A stretch of 64,000 nucleotides of DNA from contig NC_056554.1 in the NCBI RefSeq assembly GCF_910596095.1, positions 6,262,001 through 6,326,000 of the forward strand. The letters run 5' to 3'. Position 1 is the first letter of the stretch. Each line of letters begins with the position of its first letter. Of the stretch, positions 11,332-23,600 are shown piece by piece. The notes under the pieces were generated by a model, which saw nothing but the letters and a program-made list of their open reading frames with translations, made no database searches and was not told the DNA's origin. This stretch comes from Thunnus maccoyii (lineage: Eukaryota; Chordata; Actinopteri; Scombriformes; Scombridae). The translations under genes were made by a program, and so were the position numbers.

Positions 11332-12323
11332 TCATACAAGGGAGATTGGAAAACCGGGAAGCCATGACTTGCAGGGTTCCTGAAACTCTGGAAACTCTGG
11401 AAACATACAAAAAGAAGCAACAGCAACACATTACACTCCTCAACTGAATATTAACAGAGAAAAGAGATAATCTTTGTATCTGACACCCACACACAATTTC
11501 AGTTCACTCACTGTGTTGGTTTGTTTTGTTGCAGAAGCATTTGATCAGATCCAGTTTGGCTGCTTGGGTTTTGGGAAAGTGTAGGGAGCGACACTTGAGT
11601 TTTCCGTTGGGAAGAACTGAAATAAAAACACAGGTGGTCACTTAAATTCACCTCACAGAAACTCTTATCATAAGTGCTCTTAATGCCTGTTTTTCTTCTT
11701 TACTTGACAGCATAGTATTGTTTACAATGGCAGGAAAGTCTACAGCTAATCTATTCCAAGTAACAGATCCCAATACAGCATCACAACAGCTCTTTCTCTA
11801 CAAAAAGTTGAACTTTCTTACCCCTTTGATGAATTTAAATGACTTGCACTAAGCTCTTCACACAGACAGACATCCTAATAATTGTTTGATTGATTTGAAT
11901 CATTTTTGTATGTATTGCTGATGACCACATAATGCAGGAACCAGTTTAGGCTCGTTGTCATTGTTGCCAATTTTTAACCAAAAAGTATTAAAGAGCAGTG
12001 ATCACTCACCTCTACACCTGCACTCACGGATGTGAACTTTGGTCACATGAAATCCAGCAGATAAAACTGTAAACAGTGGAAAGAGACAAATAGCAAGAAA
12101 TCATTTGTGTGGAACAATAATATGTTACCCATCCACCCCTTCTAACATTCACTGTTAAATATAAATTTACATATTGACAGAATGGTGCAAGCACAGTCAA
12201 TTGTTGACTGTTAAGACGCATGTATGCCCATGAAAACCAATTTTCTTTGTATTTACCTGCGTTGTAGTAGAAGTTGTCCACCAGAACAATGAACAGCAGA
12301 GTCACACCTATGATTCTGGACAT
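11332..12323 (-). CDS. Small secreted cysteine-rich protein, 97 aa, four exons, family not recognised
   Basis: Exons on the minus strand are 12323-12257, 12066-12010, 11616-11512 and 11396-11332. All borders are GT/AG, all three introns are phase 1 (typical of secreted modular proteins), and the exons sum to 294 nt with one frame. The protein starts MSRIIGVTLLFIVLVDNFYY, a good signal peptide. The mature part has six cysteines: IRECRCRVLPNGKLKC in exons 2-3, IKCFCNKTNQH in exon 3 (with a possible NKT glycosylation site), and EPCKSW in exon 4. The spacing is C-x-C-x9-C-x17-C-x-C-x15-C. An upstream in-frame ATG at 12356 is possible, but 12323 places the hydrophobic segment at the N-terminus. 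The CxC motif recalls CXC chemokines, but the remaining spacing and the intron phases do not fit. I assign no function. Confidence 0.72.
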
Positions 12324-12402
12324 GATGGCAGCAGTTAGTGTGTTCGCTCTGTTCACGACAATGTGTTTGAGTTATTGCTCAAGAGAAGATCATTCCCGAC
12401 AA

Positions 12403-12436
12403 TTATATACTGGCCCAGATAGTCCAGATCCACGTG
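12403..12436 (-). promoter_or_regulatory. Core promoter of the secreted cysteine-rich gene: TATA box and E-box
   Basis: On the gene strand ccagTATATAATtg (12403-12410 core) lies about 80 nt upstream of the ATG, leaving room for a start site near 12,375 and a short 5' leader. A palindromic CACGTG E-box lies about 25 bp further upstream at 12431-12436. A TATA box at this distance supports the gene being real and ATG-proximal. Confidence 0.55.
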
Positions 12437-12789
12437 GGTCTTCAGAGTTTTGATCTACAGGTAGATCAGTCTTGGCATGTCTACAGGGGGGATTTTTTGG
12501 GGGGGATAATCTTTCAACTGTGCATGGATTCATCCCTAAAATGTGATGAACCTAGAGATAGTGCTGGAATTGCAGATGTTCAGGCTTGATCTCTTTGTTC
12601 ATTTCTTTGTTTCGTTTCATCGAGTTTGCATTCATACTACTACCAGTCAGAGTAGCAGAAGCAGAAAAGCATTTCAACTATTGTCCATTACTTTATCCAT
12701 TCACACTTTCCTGCTCACTTGCTAACTAGTTTTTATGCACCAGAACATATATTGTAAATATATATACAGCATGTATAACCGAGGTCAGC

Positions 12790-13098
12790 AACTAATGGTT
12801 ATATTGTGTGTATCTAAAATGTCAGAAGTGAAAGAAGTGAAAACTGTTATCATTTTGTAGAACTCAGTGAGACATCTTCAAATGTCTTGTTTTGTCTGGT
12901 CAGCAGCCCAAAACCCAAAGATATTTGACACATGAAAAGACAGAAAAGTATCAAATCCTCACATATGAGAAGCTGACACCAGCAAATGTTTGACATTTTT
13001 CCTTTAAAAAATTACTAAAATGATTATTTGATTATCAAAATAGTTGCTGATTCATTTTCTGTCCATCGATTAATCGACTCATTGTTGTAGCTCTTATA
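12790..13098 (+). repeat. hAT-like MITE, 5'-eroded copy
   Basis: The right half (gattatcaaaatagttgctg, ccatcgattaatcgactcat, tgttgtagctctt) matches the end of the better-preserved copy at 23.7-24.0 kb. The left end lacks the gggctgcaacta terminus, so the copy is truncated or eroded. Confidence 0.55.
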
Positions 13099-14100
13099 TC
13101 ACCTGATCATAACTTATAGTTTTTCAAATAAGGTCAGCTACCCAACAATCATCAGTTTTGGTCTTTTACATTTTTTTAATAATGATTGATAAATATAAAA
13201 AATAACAAGCCTACATGTTGTAAACATTAACACAAATATTGATTTAATCATTAGAATAATACATTACAGTATTTATGTTTTTGTAGCCATAGTTTTAAGG
13301 TAGGAAAGTTCATCTTATTCCACACTGTCTGACATTATCATATTGTATATATTCTGTATCAGCTTATTTTAACTCTTTATATGACATATTTGGTATTTCA
13401 GGAAACTTCAGGATCTCCACTCACACTTTAAGTAAAGCTTTATGGGGTTTGAACCATGTTTGTCTGCACAACATGAGATTGTATGACTGGTCCGCTGGCA
13501 GGTTTGTTGGGATTAAGAGGTTAACTTGTTCCTTTTGTCCAAAGTGGACACATTTTGATAAAACTGACCATTTGCATCAGAATTACAGGCAGAGCTCTGG
13601 CCAAAAACACCAGGAATCTATTTGAAAGCAGTGTTCTTCGGAAGTAACATTAGTGTTCAGTCAGGTTTCCCTTAAAATATTTTTTCTCTGTATGTTTTCC
13701 TTAAGGTTGCTCTCTGCATCTGAGTCTCTATACGCAGGCAATGGTTAGATGGAGAAATAACTGGTTGGGTAAGGTTTCAGAATAAGGTAAGGAAAAATAC
13801 AAATGAATGGGGAAACACTTCAACACAACACTGGCACTGATTCATAAAGTGAAGAAATTAGTGGTCACAAACTTTGCAACATAGAAGATCAGTGTCCTGA
13901 TTTCTATGTTTTTTTTTTAAATCTTTTTCTTTGTGTTTTATCTAATTTATCTTTTTCTTTATGACTCCAGGGCAGCAGTTCAGTGAGGAGACCTGAGTTG
14001 GTGTCTATGACATAAAGCATTACATGTGTTATGTATGGGGGATTATTGAACTGTGTCTGCCATTGGCTGGCGCCTGAGTCACTCTGTCATTATTGAAGGT
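13099..14100. other. Intergenic, no gene seen
   Basis: AT-rich sequence with scattered short homopolymers and no exon with coding character. Confidence 0.45.
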
Positions 14101-14296
14101 GCGTAATTACGCACTGCGCCCTCGAAACTTTGGCACACCTCCACCGTATAATCCAAAGTGTCAGCACAGTCGCGTATATCAACCGCACGGTGACGTCCGT
14201 ATGCCGATATGAGTCAAGACAAAATACGAGGAAATCCCCAAGGCCGAGAAAACGACGAGAGGCCCCTTTAAATCGACGCTTCCTCGCTGTTGTGCC

Positions 14297-14329
<33 letters not shown>

Positions 14330-14903
14330 CTCTGATAAACAACAACACGGTTCTCAGAAGCCGCTTTTACCGGATTCAGCTCATAACTGCGGCCTCGGTT
14401 AAGAAGAGGTGAGGTAATATTTATCATGTTTACGAGTATTTTGAGAGGATTGTAGAGAAAGCGATCTGTTAATGTTGATTTCAGAGTCGGACGGAAAAGC
14501 AGTTAATTATAGTGAACACATCAAACAGGAGACAGGTTATTGTACTGTTCAGCTACTGTAATGGCCAGGAAGGCATTTGCTACACCTGTTAGTTATACAG
14601 TGGAATACAGAGGAAAACACAGGAGTACATCGCTTATTTTAGTATAAACAGCGGAGAAGTGTTTGTGCGCACTTGCCAAAAACCAGCCGCTCTCTGACGC
14701 AGGAGAGCTATTTTTGACAAACGTGTTTACTTTCATTCACAGGCTACGAGGACTTTCTCGCTGTTATTTCCAACATTTCGTCGTCCGCTGTCCATACATT
14801 CATTGTTGAATGCCATTACGGAAGTGAGAGGCTTTCCGACACGACACTAAGCTTGGGCTGTGCGGACATCTAGCGGCCAATCAGGAGAAGGCGCCTTCTC
14901 GAG
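14101..14903 (+). promoter_or_regulatory. CpG-enriched promoter and 5' leader with a leader intron
   Basis: CpG density rises sharply from about 14,100 (for example acgcactgcgccctcgaaac and caccgtataatcc). The likely leader runs through a (GA)n tract at 14,300-14,329, reaches a good donor after 14408 (aagag|gtgagg), and resumes after the acceptor at 14741-14742 (tttcattcacag), giving a roughly 334-nt leader intron before the coding exon. This is the pattern of a broadly expressed CpG-promoter gene. The start site is not determined. Confidence 0.5.
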
Positions 14904-16850
14904 ATGTACGGAGCTTCAGGTATCCCCGAGCTCATCCCGCCCAGTGGGCCGCCCCGGCAGCCCGGTCCGGCCGGACAGTACAACCCGGGACACCCCCAGG
15001 TCAACGGCCACGGCAGCGGGCCCAACCCTCAGAGACTCGGGCAGAGAGCACCCAAGCTGGGTCAGATTGGTCGGTCCAAGAAAGGTGAGTGACGGCACCT
15101 TTCAGAGATGTTTGTTTATTTGTTTGTTTGGATCTCCATTGGTTGCTGCGTAACACTATTCCACCTGAGGTCCATATTAAAATATGTATTTGCATATTAT
15201 ATGTGCAGTGACAAAACAAGCACATTGTGTGTATATATAATGTCAATAATGATGACACAAGCAACTGCTACACCCACATAGACATGATCTGAAATTAAAA
15301 TGACTTTCATAAGCAAACAATAAACCATAACACAACATGAGAGGACAGACACACACAAGCTCAGTATAAGAAAGAAATAAGCACCATCCAAATTGTTTAA
15401 CTCTATTTGAAGTCTCTTTTCAGAAGATCCCTCTTTGATAAAATTTAAAAACTAGACGTACTATTTTCTTGAGTAATCTATCGAGGGAGTGAGTCCATTC
15501 ATATATATCTCTAGTATTAAGACAGTTTGTTTTTCTAGTTTTAGGCAATATGAACTGCCCTCCTACCGTATGTAAATTAAGTGTATCAATACTTAAAGTT
15601 ACATTTTTGTCATTATGACATTTCTGATAGAAACTATAGTGTTATGACTACGGTAATCTACCTTTAACATCAGGTGGTTCCCAGTCTGGGTAGTCCAGAG
15701 TTCCTGGATGGGAGTTTTGAAACAAAAGGGGGAATTTCAGGGGGTGTTTGCAGTTCCTTTTTTTTCTACCCATTTAGAGAAAGTTAAAAAAGATTCACCA
15801 GTTTGAGAAGTTCTTCATAATGCATAAAGCATATTCATTTTACACTAACCTAATGATCAGAACAAAACCACAAATACCCACACCACATAGGAAAAAAAAC
15901 ATTTTTAATTTAACTCCATGGCTCGCCTGTCTTCAGAGCAAGAAGACAAAGTTTAGTTGGAATTGTTTAAAGGATATTTGAATATTTGGTGAATATGTCA
16001 TTGATTTTTCAAAACATAGCTGATAGTTGCAGTCCTACAGTAAATGTCAGCAAGGCTGTGCTCAATTAGATTGAGTATAATGTAACTTAATCTGCAAATA
16101 CTATAGCTGCTGAAGCAGGGATTGTATTTGAAATATTTAAAGCAGTAGTTTGACAATTTGGTAAATACATGTTCCTTCCCAGAGGTAGTTGAGAAGATTG
16201 ACACCGCTCTTATGCCATTTCGTATGTGAAATATGTAGCTGTAGCCATCAATCGGTTATCTTAGCTTAGCGTAAAGACAGCAGATGGGAACAGCCTGGCT
16301 CTGTCCAAAGATTAAAAAAAGATCTACCTAACAGCATCTCTGAAGATCACAAATTAAGATGTTTAATATCATTTGTCGGGTTTATGAGCCTGATTATTTC
16401 TTGTTGGGTGCACTGCAGTGATTTCCTGGTTACCCTGTAAAACCATATCTTTTATGTTTTACACTCCTTGCTGTTTGCCTTGTTTTCAGTCATCATGCTA
16501 AGCTAAGCTAACCTGCTGGCGGTAGCTTCATAAATAATGGACAGATATGAGAGTAGTATCAATCTTCTCAACTAGCTCTCTGCAAGAAAGTGTAAACATG
16601 TATTTCTCAAAATGTTGAACTACTGCTTTGAGAGAACTGATCCAATTCATCTCTCTAAATGGACAGAATAGACAACCTCCATTTTTCCCAGTATCAAGTA
16701 TCTGGTATTAGTATTAATGCATTCTTCACCTAGAGGCACACATTCCTGACTTCTGACTTTTCCTCCTCAGTGGACTTGGGTGATGAAGACTTGGATGACA
16801 TCATGAACAACAACGGGCAGTGTCCTGTATCCTTGTCGCCCATCTCCTAA
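14904..16850 (+). CDS. 87-aa proline/glycine-rich protein of unknown function, two coding exons
   Basis: Coding exon 1 is 14904-15084 and coding exon 2 is 16771-16850 (stop TAA 16848-16850), joined by a phase-1 GT/AG intron. The start atgtacgga follows gag and a CpG-rich leader. The product begins MYGASGIPELIPPSGPPRQP, continues through a Pro/Gly/Asn/Gln-rich low-complexity stretch (to about residue 50), then a basic QRAPKLGQIGRSKK segment, and ends with an acidic block (VDLGDEDLDDIM) and CPVSLSPIS. There is no signal peptide or membrane segment. The acidic exon directly abutting the basic end of exon 1, and the clean phase, argue that the two exons belong together. It looks like a small conserved intrinsically disordered protein, but I cannot name the family. 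The intron carries a MITE. Confidence 0.75.
16138..16630. repeat. Complete MITE-like element with terminal inverted repeats
   Basis: The left end aaagcagtagtttgacaatt and the right end aatgttgaactactgcttt are inverse complements with few mismatches, bounding about 490 bp without a coding frame. Internal text (cttagcttagcgtaaagac, cctggctctgtccaaag) matches a very abundant spiny-rayed-fish repeat. It lies in the intron of the 87-aa protein gene. Confidence 0.7.
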
Positions 16851-18409
16851 ACTTCACCAAGAAGTGCCAAAAAAAATCCCCCGGGACGCCAAAACTCCCT
16901 GTCAGTGATCTTGGCCTTGATCCTGTCAAGTGTCCTACTGAAGCTTCTGATGGCTCAACAAGGCACAAAAATGGCTAATTTAGCGCCAGCTGAAGCCTAG
17001 GCCCTCTTTGTAAATAGTGTTTATTTAACTTACCTTTTGGTCAGACTGTGAATGAATTGTACTGCATTGCCCTCTACTCTATACCTCGGTAGGTACTAGA
17101 CTATCAGGACTTGAGAAGGATTTGAAGAAAGTGTCTATATTTTTCAGAGCTTCTTAACAAGGGCTACATTTCTAAAGTTGCACTGAGCAAATGGTTTGAT
17201 GAAAAGCAGCCTCTCACCAGCCTGTTTTCTGGTATGGGTTACTGATTGTCTGCGAGTCGGTCGTGTGAGGGAACACAAGCCTGTAAATGTGTACCACACA
17301 GGTGAAATGTTATGCTTAGGTTGTGCAATGACTATCATTCTCTACTCTCACACTGATGCAAGTGGTGTACTATTATCCAGTGGATGAAAGCTCGCTATTT
17401 ACGGGGGAAAAAACTACTGCTAATTATTTATTGTTTAAAAAAACAAGAAGAAACACTTTGTTGTGTTGTTATGGCTTCTACATGTTTTTTACTTGTTTCT
17501 GAATGGATATTGCTTCAGTCATCTATAACTGAGATGTATTATGTTTCCAAATGGTGCACTTTGTGGGAATGCCTGTTATGTGCAGTGACATGTTGCAGAA
17601 TTCAATGCATGGAGTCTGTTAAAGCATCAAAACACGTAACTGGTATCCCGTTATCAAGGGCTATGTAGAAGTATTCCAGACCATGTCACCGTTTTGCTCT
17701 TTAGATCATGCAGAGTCAACATTTCTCTGAGCTCATTGTTAGCTTGAGTTGCTGACTCAGCGGGAAAATATCATAAACAAGACAACAACTGACTTATGGA
17801 GGATTTGTGTGTTTTCAGTGGCAGGGTTTCCCCAGTTGGCCAGACAACTGTGATGCAAAGAATGTGTACAGTTCTAAATGTTTTGAAAAAATTGCCAAAT
17901 GATATTTAACGCTACATCAGATTGAACTGATTCAACTTAATTCTGATTGGCTTATCATGATGAACAACACCTACTTTGTATTAGTGTTTAGTTGTATAGC
18001 AGTACAAAGTGCTTGCTTAACTACACCTAAATGACGTCATGACATTGTTCAGGTTCAAGTGGACTGTTTAAAGATAAAGTCAGCCTCCACCTTATAATTA
18101 CAGTATGGGATCATGGAAAGCAAACAACAGCTTACGATTAGCTCTCACTGCTGAGACAATCCTACACTGATGTGTTTTGGGTCATCTGGGTTTTTTTAAA
18201 AGATGCACCTAATGACATATTATTGCTTACAAAGGCTCATGCTGATGTCATGTTACCTTGTTGGCTGTGAAATTGTTACTACTTTAATTTTTTTGTTGTG
18301 TCATGAAAGCACTGCGTTTCACAGCTCATTCTCTGACTCAAAGATTGTTGTTTGGGTTGTGGTGGCCGTTTGCATGGAAATGGTCGACTTTTCTTAATGC
18401 ATCTCGGGA
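16851..18409 (+). other. Probable long 3' UTR of the 87-aa protein gene
   Basis: There is no further coding frame of note between the stop codon and the first convincing AATAAA at 18410. The sequence is not visibly repeat-derived, which fits a 3' UTR of about 1.5 kb. An earlier poly(A) site cannot be excluded. Confidence 0.4.
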
Positions 18410-18415
18410 AATAAA
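18410..18415 (+). terminator. Candidate polyadenylation signal AATAAA
   Basis: Canonical hexamer in gggaaataaaggatg followed by T/G-rich sequence. It would end the transcript of the 87-aa protein gene. Confidence 0.45.
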
Positions 18416-19084
18416 GGATGAATCTTTGTGAAATATTTGTATTTTATGTTCACCAATGGTATTTTAACATGACTGATTTATAGGTTTTCTCTGTTTCTCT
18501 GATACAAGTCTGTCAACTGCATTCACATAACTTGCAGTGATTTGTTTTTTCACATACACTAGTTCTCTTTTTCTTTTCATACAACTATCATATAAAACAC
18601 TGTTTGCAGAGCGTTGTTACACAAATTCAGACTACTAATGAGTATTTACTTATAGTATTCTCAATCCTGATCACAATGGAAGAAAAACATCTGTTTTGTT
18701 GACTCATTCACTCTATGAACATATGCAGAGTTACAGAACATTTGACTCCAGAACTACAAAATCAAATGTAAAGATACATATCTGATTGGTTACCTGCTGT
18801 TTTCCAAAAAAAAGGGAAAAAAGGAAGCAAAAGACAATATGCAATGCATCTCTGATGTAGGTGAGGTCAAGTCACACTTGGCCTGTGATGATTCTCTTAG
18901 TCGTGCCATGATTGGATTTATCACACAAAGCAATTTTATCTATGTAAGGTGTCTGACCTGTGAGAATGTAACAGTAGTGCTGATGTGGCCTGATGCAAAT
19001 TACAGGCAAGATATGGAGAAGTGAACCAATTTAAACACTGTATACCTAAAATTACATCTACTCCTTCTCCTGAATTGAAAAATC

Positions 19085-19390
19085 CATAATTTATGAATAT
19101 GCAAATATTTTCCATTTCAAATGTTAAACTGTTAGACATGGACTAGTCCATTCTCAGTATGTGCACTATGTGAACTTTCCACATCCAACTTCTGTATGTC
19201 ATAGCATGACTGGCTTCAAAACTAGCTGTGATAAGATAAAATCATAAAATCATAAACTGAGATTCATGGTGAACACAAAGAAACTTTCCCCTTTAAGTAG
19301 ATGAATATGAAAACAACTGAAGTCTGTGACTACATCAATCTGCAGAGTGAAGGTCAAACATCCAAGTGAAGTAACAATAAGCAAAACATA
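19085..19390 (-). repeat. Dispersed repeat R, copy 1
   Basis: Shares tatgaatatgcaaat, aaaactagctgtgat, tagatgaatatgaaaac and gcagagtgaaggtcaaacat with copies at 30.3, 31.2 and 46.5 kb (here in reverse orientation). No coding frame was found. It may be a SINE or MITE of a family unknown to me. Confidence 0.6.
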
Positions 19391-19659
19391 TTTATGAGTG
19401 GAGGGGGATTTCAAAATATTTTATTTTTAGTTTTGCTTAGTTTTGCAGGTATAAACTTTTTTGGGGGGTTTTGGGAAAAAAAAGGTTCTTTTGGTGTCTT
19501 AAGTGAGGAGGGTTTTTTTTTTTTACATGCATTTGCTGTTTTACAAATAGCCAGTTTTGGTGTTAGTGTCACCTACTATCAAAACTAGGATCTATGTTTC
19601 TAACAATAGAGAAAAACTGTAATCAGCTACCATGACCACCACACGATTAACAATGTTGC

Positions 19660-19665
19660 TTTATT
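19660..19665 (-). terminator. Candidate polyadenylation signal of cldn7
   Basis: TTTATT on the plus strand (AATAAA on the gene strand) about 1.0 kb past the claudin stop codon, in the context caatgttgctttattattaa. The interval 19,666-20,668 would be the 3' UTR. Confidence 0.45.
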
Positions 19666-20668
19666 ATTAAGTACTGTTGGACATGTTAAAAAGTGTCTTC
19701 CAGTCATTTTCAGTACACCATAATCAGCTAGATGTGCCAAGTGTATACAAAATACAGCTATGACATTTAAAAAAAAACAGCAGACACAGATCAGAGCATA
19801 AAACATTGTAATAAAAATATGACATTATAATCTCTGAAAGCTAGAATCGGGCCACAGTGAACTACCAATTATGCAAATCTACAACGGAGCAAAAGCTTCA
19901 TCCTGCGTTTGACAAAATAAATAGAGGCAGTTTAAAAGGTATCTCATAGTGGCTGATATGGAAGCTATTAGAGTGATAATGGCACAGTGACTACATTATA
20001 AAATATTTCATATATGAGCAGGGTTTGTAACAGACTGGTATGAAGAGCTGCAGGGCCTGTAGTGAGTGTTGTAGTAAAAGGCCTGTGTGGCACTGTCACC
20101 CTACACAGTGTGTCCTGTGTGTGAAGTCACACCCTGCTCATTGTAATGTCTATTTTAGAACCACCAACAGTTGATACAAAACACCGTATTGTCACCCTGT
20201 GTTTCTGTTGTGAGCTCCTGAGCCGGAGCCTAGACACCAAACTGGAATTGATTGCATTCAATTACATGGCAAACGCTAATAGATGCTGGTTCTGACACGG
20301 AGGTGCAAGTGTTGGCCATAATCCACCATTTAGGCTACGATTCAAGAGGTTACACCCTGAGGGCTTGTCCATTAAGTCAGGCGATCCAATTATAATGTAT
20401 TTGTGAAGACCAATTGTAAACAATTGTGGAATGTTTGGATGGGGTGAGAGACATCATTCATGAAATGACTGAGAGTGCTGCATGATAATCAAAGGGTTAT
20501 CAAAGGCCTGCCTGGAAAAAAAGTAAAGAAAAAGTCCCATTTCAGTAATTCTCCTGTCTATGACTCATAACTGCCCGTACACCTTCAGTTTCACTCTTTA
20601 CTGGTGCTGAAACAAGGGGGAACTTCTTCAGCGGCTTCTGTTGGACACCCAGACTGCAGGGGGAGCTC

Positions 20669-23600
20669 TCAGACGTATTCCTTAGTGCTGCTCGATGGGC
20701 CGGAGCGGGAACTGGCCATAGATGGGTATTTGGATACCTGCTTCTTTCGTGGACAGGAAGCAGCCATCATGGCCCCGCCCAGGACATCTAGAAGGGAGCC
20801 TCCCCACGCGATGAAGATGGCAGCACCAAACTCAAACCTGAGACAGTGGTTCATGATATGAATTTTATATTAAACAAATAAAATATGGTGGTCAAGCAAG
20901 AACAAGGTGCTTTGGGGTTACTTACTTGGTGTTGACAGGAGTGTAGGGATTATAGAAGGCCCGGATCACATTGTGAGCAAACCAGGAGCATGCTACAATG
21001 GCACACAGCCCTAACAGGAAGACAAGTCAACAACAAAGATCAATCACCCATCAGCACATCATCAAAAGCTAAGAGGCCAGACATGCTTTTATCCCCTAGC
21101 TACTGACTCCAGCACAATTAGCTTTTAGTGTTTCTCCTTAGAGGCAGTTAGACCTCTTATGTTAGAATCAGTGCCAGCAGCACCGGACTCTTTCAGTCTA
21201 ATGACCTCTGGAGGGCCGGAGCAGAGGAGTGGGAAGAAAGCTTTTTGGACTGAGGATCAAACTGCCTCCTACCTACAGTACTGTATCATGCACATAGGAT
21301 CTAAGATCTGAGGTGAGTTTAGGTGTTTTGAAATTATATAACCAGATATGTATTGTTTATCAGATGAACATCGGCCCCATCTGTGGCTTTATCATTTGGT
21401 CAGCAAAGAATAAACTTTTACACACTTTTGTATACATATTGTATTATTTTACCATTTCAGCTAGTCATTAATCAATTTTTCACATTTTTCAATTTTCTTA
21501 ATGCAAGGTTGATATGTTTTTTAGGCATGCTGGGAGCTCTAGGGATGGCATTATAGTCTAATTATGATTACTATTCATAAGTGTGTCATAAGTGCATTCA
21601 AAGTGATATGCATTTAGGAGCATGGCTTCATATTGTGTGAACAGTTCTGACATGTTTTACCAAATGTTTGGTTATATATGGAGGGTCTGAAATGTCACAT
21701 TCACATATGATGGCCATTGTGGCATGATGTACAGGGAAACTTTAAAAACAAGCATTTTAATCCTCACCTCCCACTAGCAGGATGATGCCTCCTGTCATGG
21801 CGATGCGGGATTTTCGTAGTTTGTCACTTCCTCCACAGGTGGTGCACTTCATTCCCATACAGGCCACACCCAGCCCAGCGATAGACACAATGATGCCGAC
21901 TATCATCAAGGCACGAGTGGCCTGGAGCGAACCTGGAGACGACAAAAATGTAAGCATGAGAACAGTACAGCAAGACTGTGTTGGTTCTGTTAAGAGAGGC
22001 ATTCAATAAGTGGCCTTTCATTTTGTGGAATGTGGGAGTGCAGTGTAAAAAGGTTAAATAATAGAACATCTTGCACAAAACACAAAGAGGACATAAAGTC
22101 GAATCATAAATCCTGTATTCAAAGTGCAAATCTCGAAGCACAAAGTGGGAAATGAAAAAGAAATACTCAAATAAACCAACTTCCACCTATCAGAGAGGTT
22201 TTATGTATGTGTGTCCAGAGGTTGTGAATTACACTCACATTAGCCTGTCAGGACATTTTAATGTGAGCTTTTCCTGGAAGAGAAACCAGGGGATACACAT
22301 GAAGCCACGCTAGCACACACAAACAGGAAGAGAAAAGACACATCTCACACTCTTCTTTCTGTTGCTGTTTGAGAGGTGGAAACACACACTGCTGAAACAC
22401 ACTACTGTCAGGACCCTCATCTGTCAGCAACCCCCCCCCCCCCACCCCCCCCTCATCCTATAAACCTATCACAGGGTGAGCCCCCCCTTTGTCTCTCTCC
22501 CCTCTCTGTCCACCTAGAACCAGTCTGTGCCAGTCTAGGCCATCCCTGCCCTGCCCAAACAAACAAAACCCTCCAGCAGCAAGGGAGGGAAGGAGGGATG
22601 GGTAGAGAGAGGCGGAGGGTAAGAGGATGAGAGGAGGGAGGTGGACTCTATAAAATAGTGAAGAACAATAGGGTGGATTACAGAAAATGCAGATCCAGAG
22701 AAGGATGCACAGTATCCTGGCTCAGAGTTAAATCACAGTGTTCTGATTATTGCCAGTGAGCTTTGCAGTTGTTTCAAAAATGTAACACATCTGGTGTCTC
22801 CATGGAAATCTACTGAAGAGAATAAAATGAACCTGAGAAAGATGCTGCTTTGACCTGTGTTCAGTTTGCTATTGTTAAATACAAGTAAAATGGTAGATTT
22901 CTTTCAGCATTTAGATACTAGGTAGTTCGACTCCATTATCTAATCCACTAGTTATACAATCGATTTAAGAAAAAATATATATGGTACCAAATACTGTACC
23001 AGTCAAAAGTTTGGACACACCTTCCCATTCTTAATATAAATGACAACCACACTGCAACAGGTAATATACTGGAGCTTTCATCAAATAGTAGTTACATGGC
23101 TTCAACATTGCATAGCATATGCAAACTAACCATCAGGCCTAGTTACTGCAGTGAACACAACTGTTAGCAAGGCAATGCAAATCACATCTGTTAACACAGA
23201 AACACAATCTATCTGATATATCTATCTGATAATTGTTAGTTGTCAATCAAAAGTTGCAAATACAGCACCAGTCAAAAGTTTGGACACACTTTCCCATTCT
23301 CTTTTATGAGAAAGTGTGTCCTAACTTTTGACTGGTGCTGTATATTGCCAGAAAATGCTGTGCTTGGCTTCAAAAGTCGACCCACAGTACTTCTCAGGAT
23401 CTCCAATATGGCTGCCAGAGTTGCTGTTACACTACCTGAAAACCATCAAATGAGACCAAAAGTCTGCAATATATCAGCTGTTATGACTACAGAACAGATG
23501 CTATTAAGAACAGGTTAAACCCAGAGGTGCAATTTGTCCTAAAGAAGTGTGGAAAACATTTGTGTGTATGTGTGTGTCAGTGGATGTTTGAGATGCTTGT

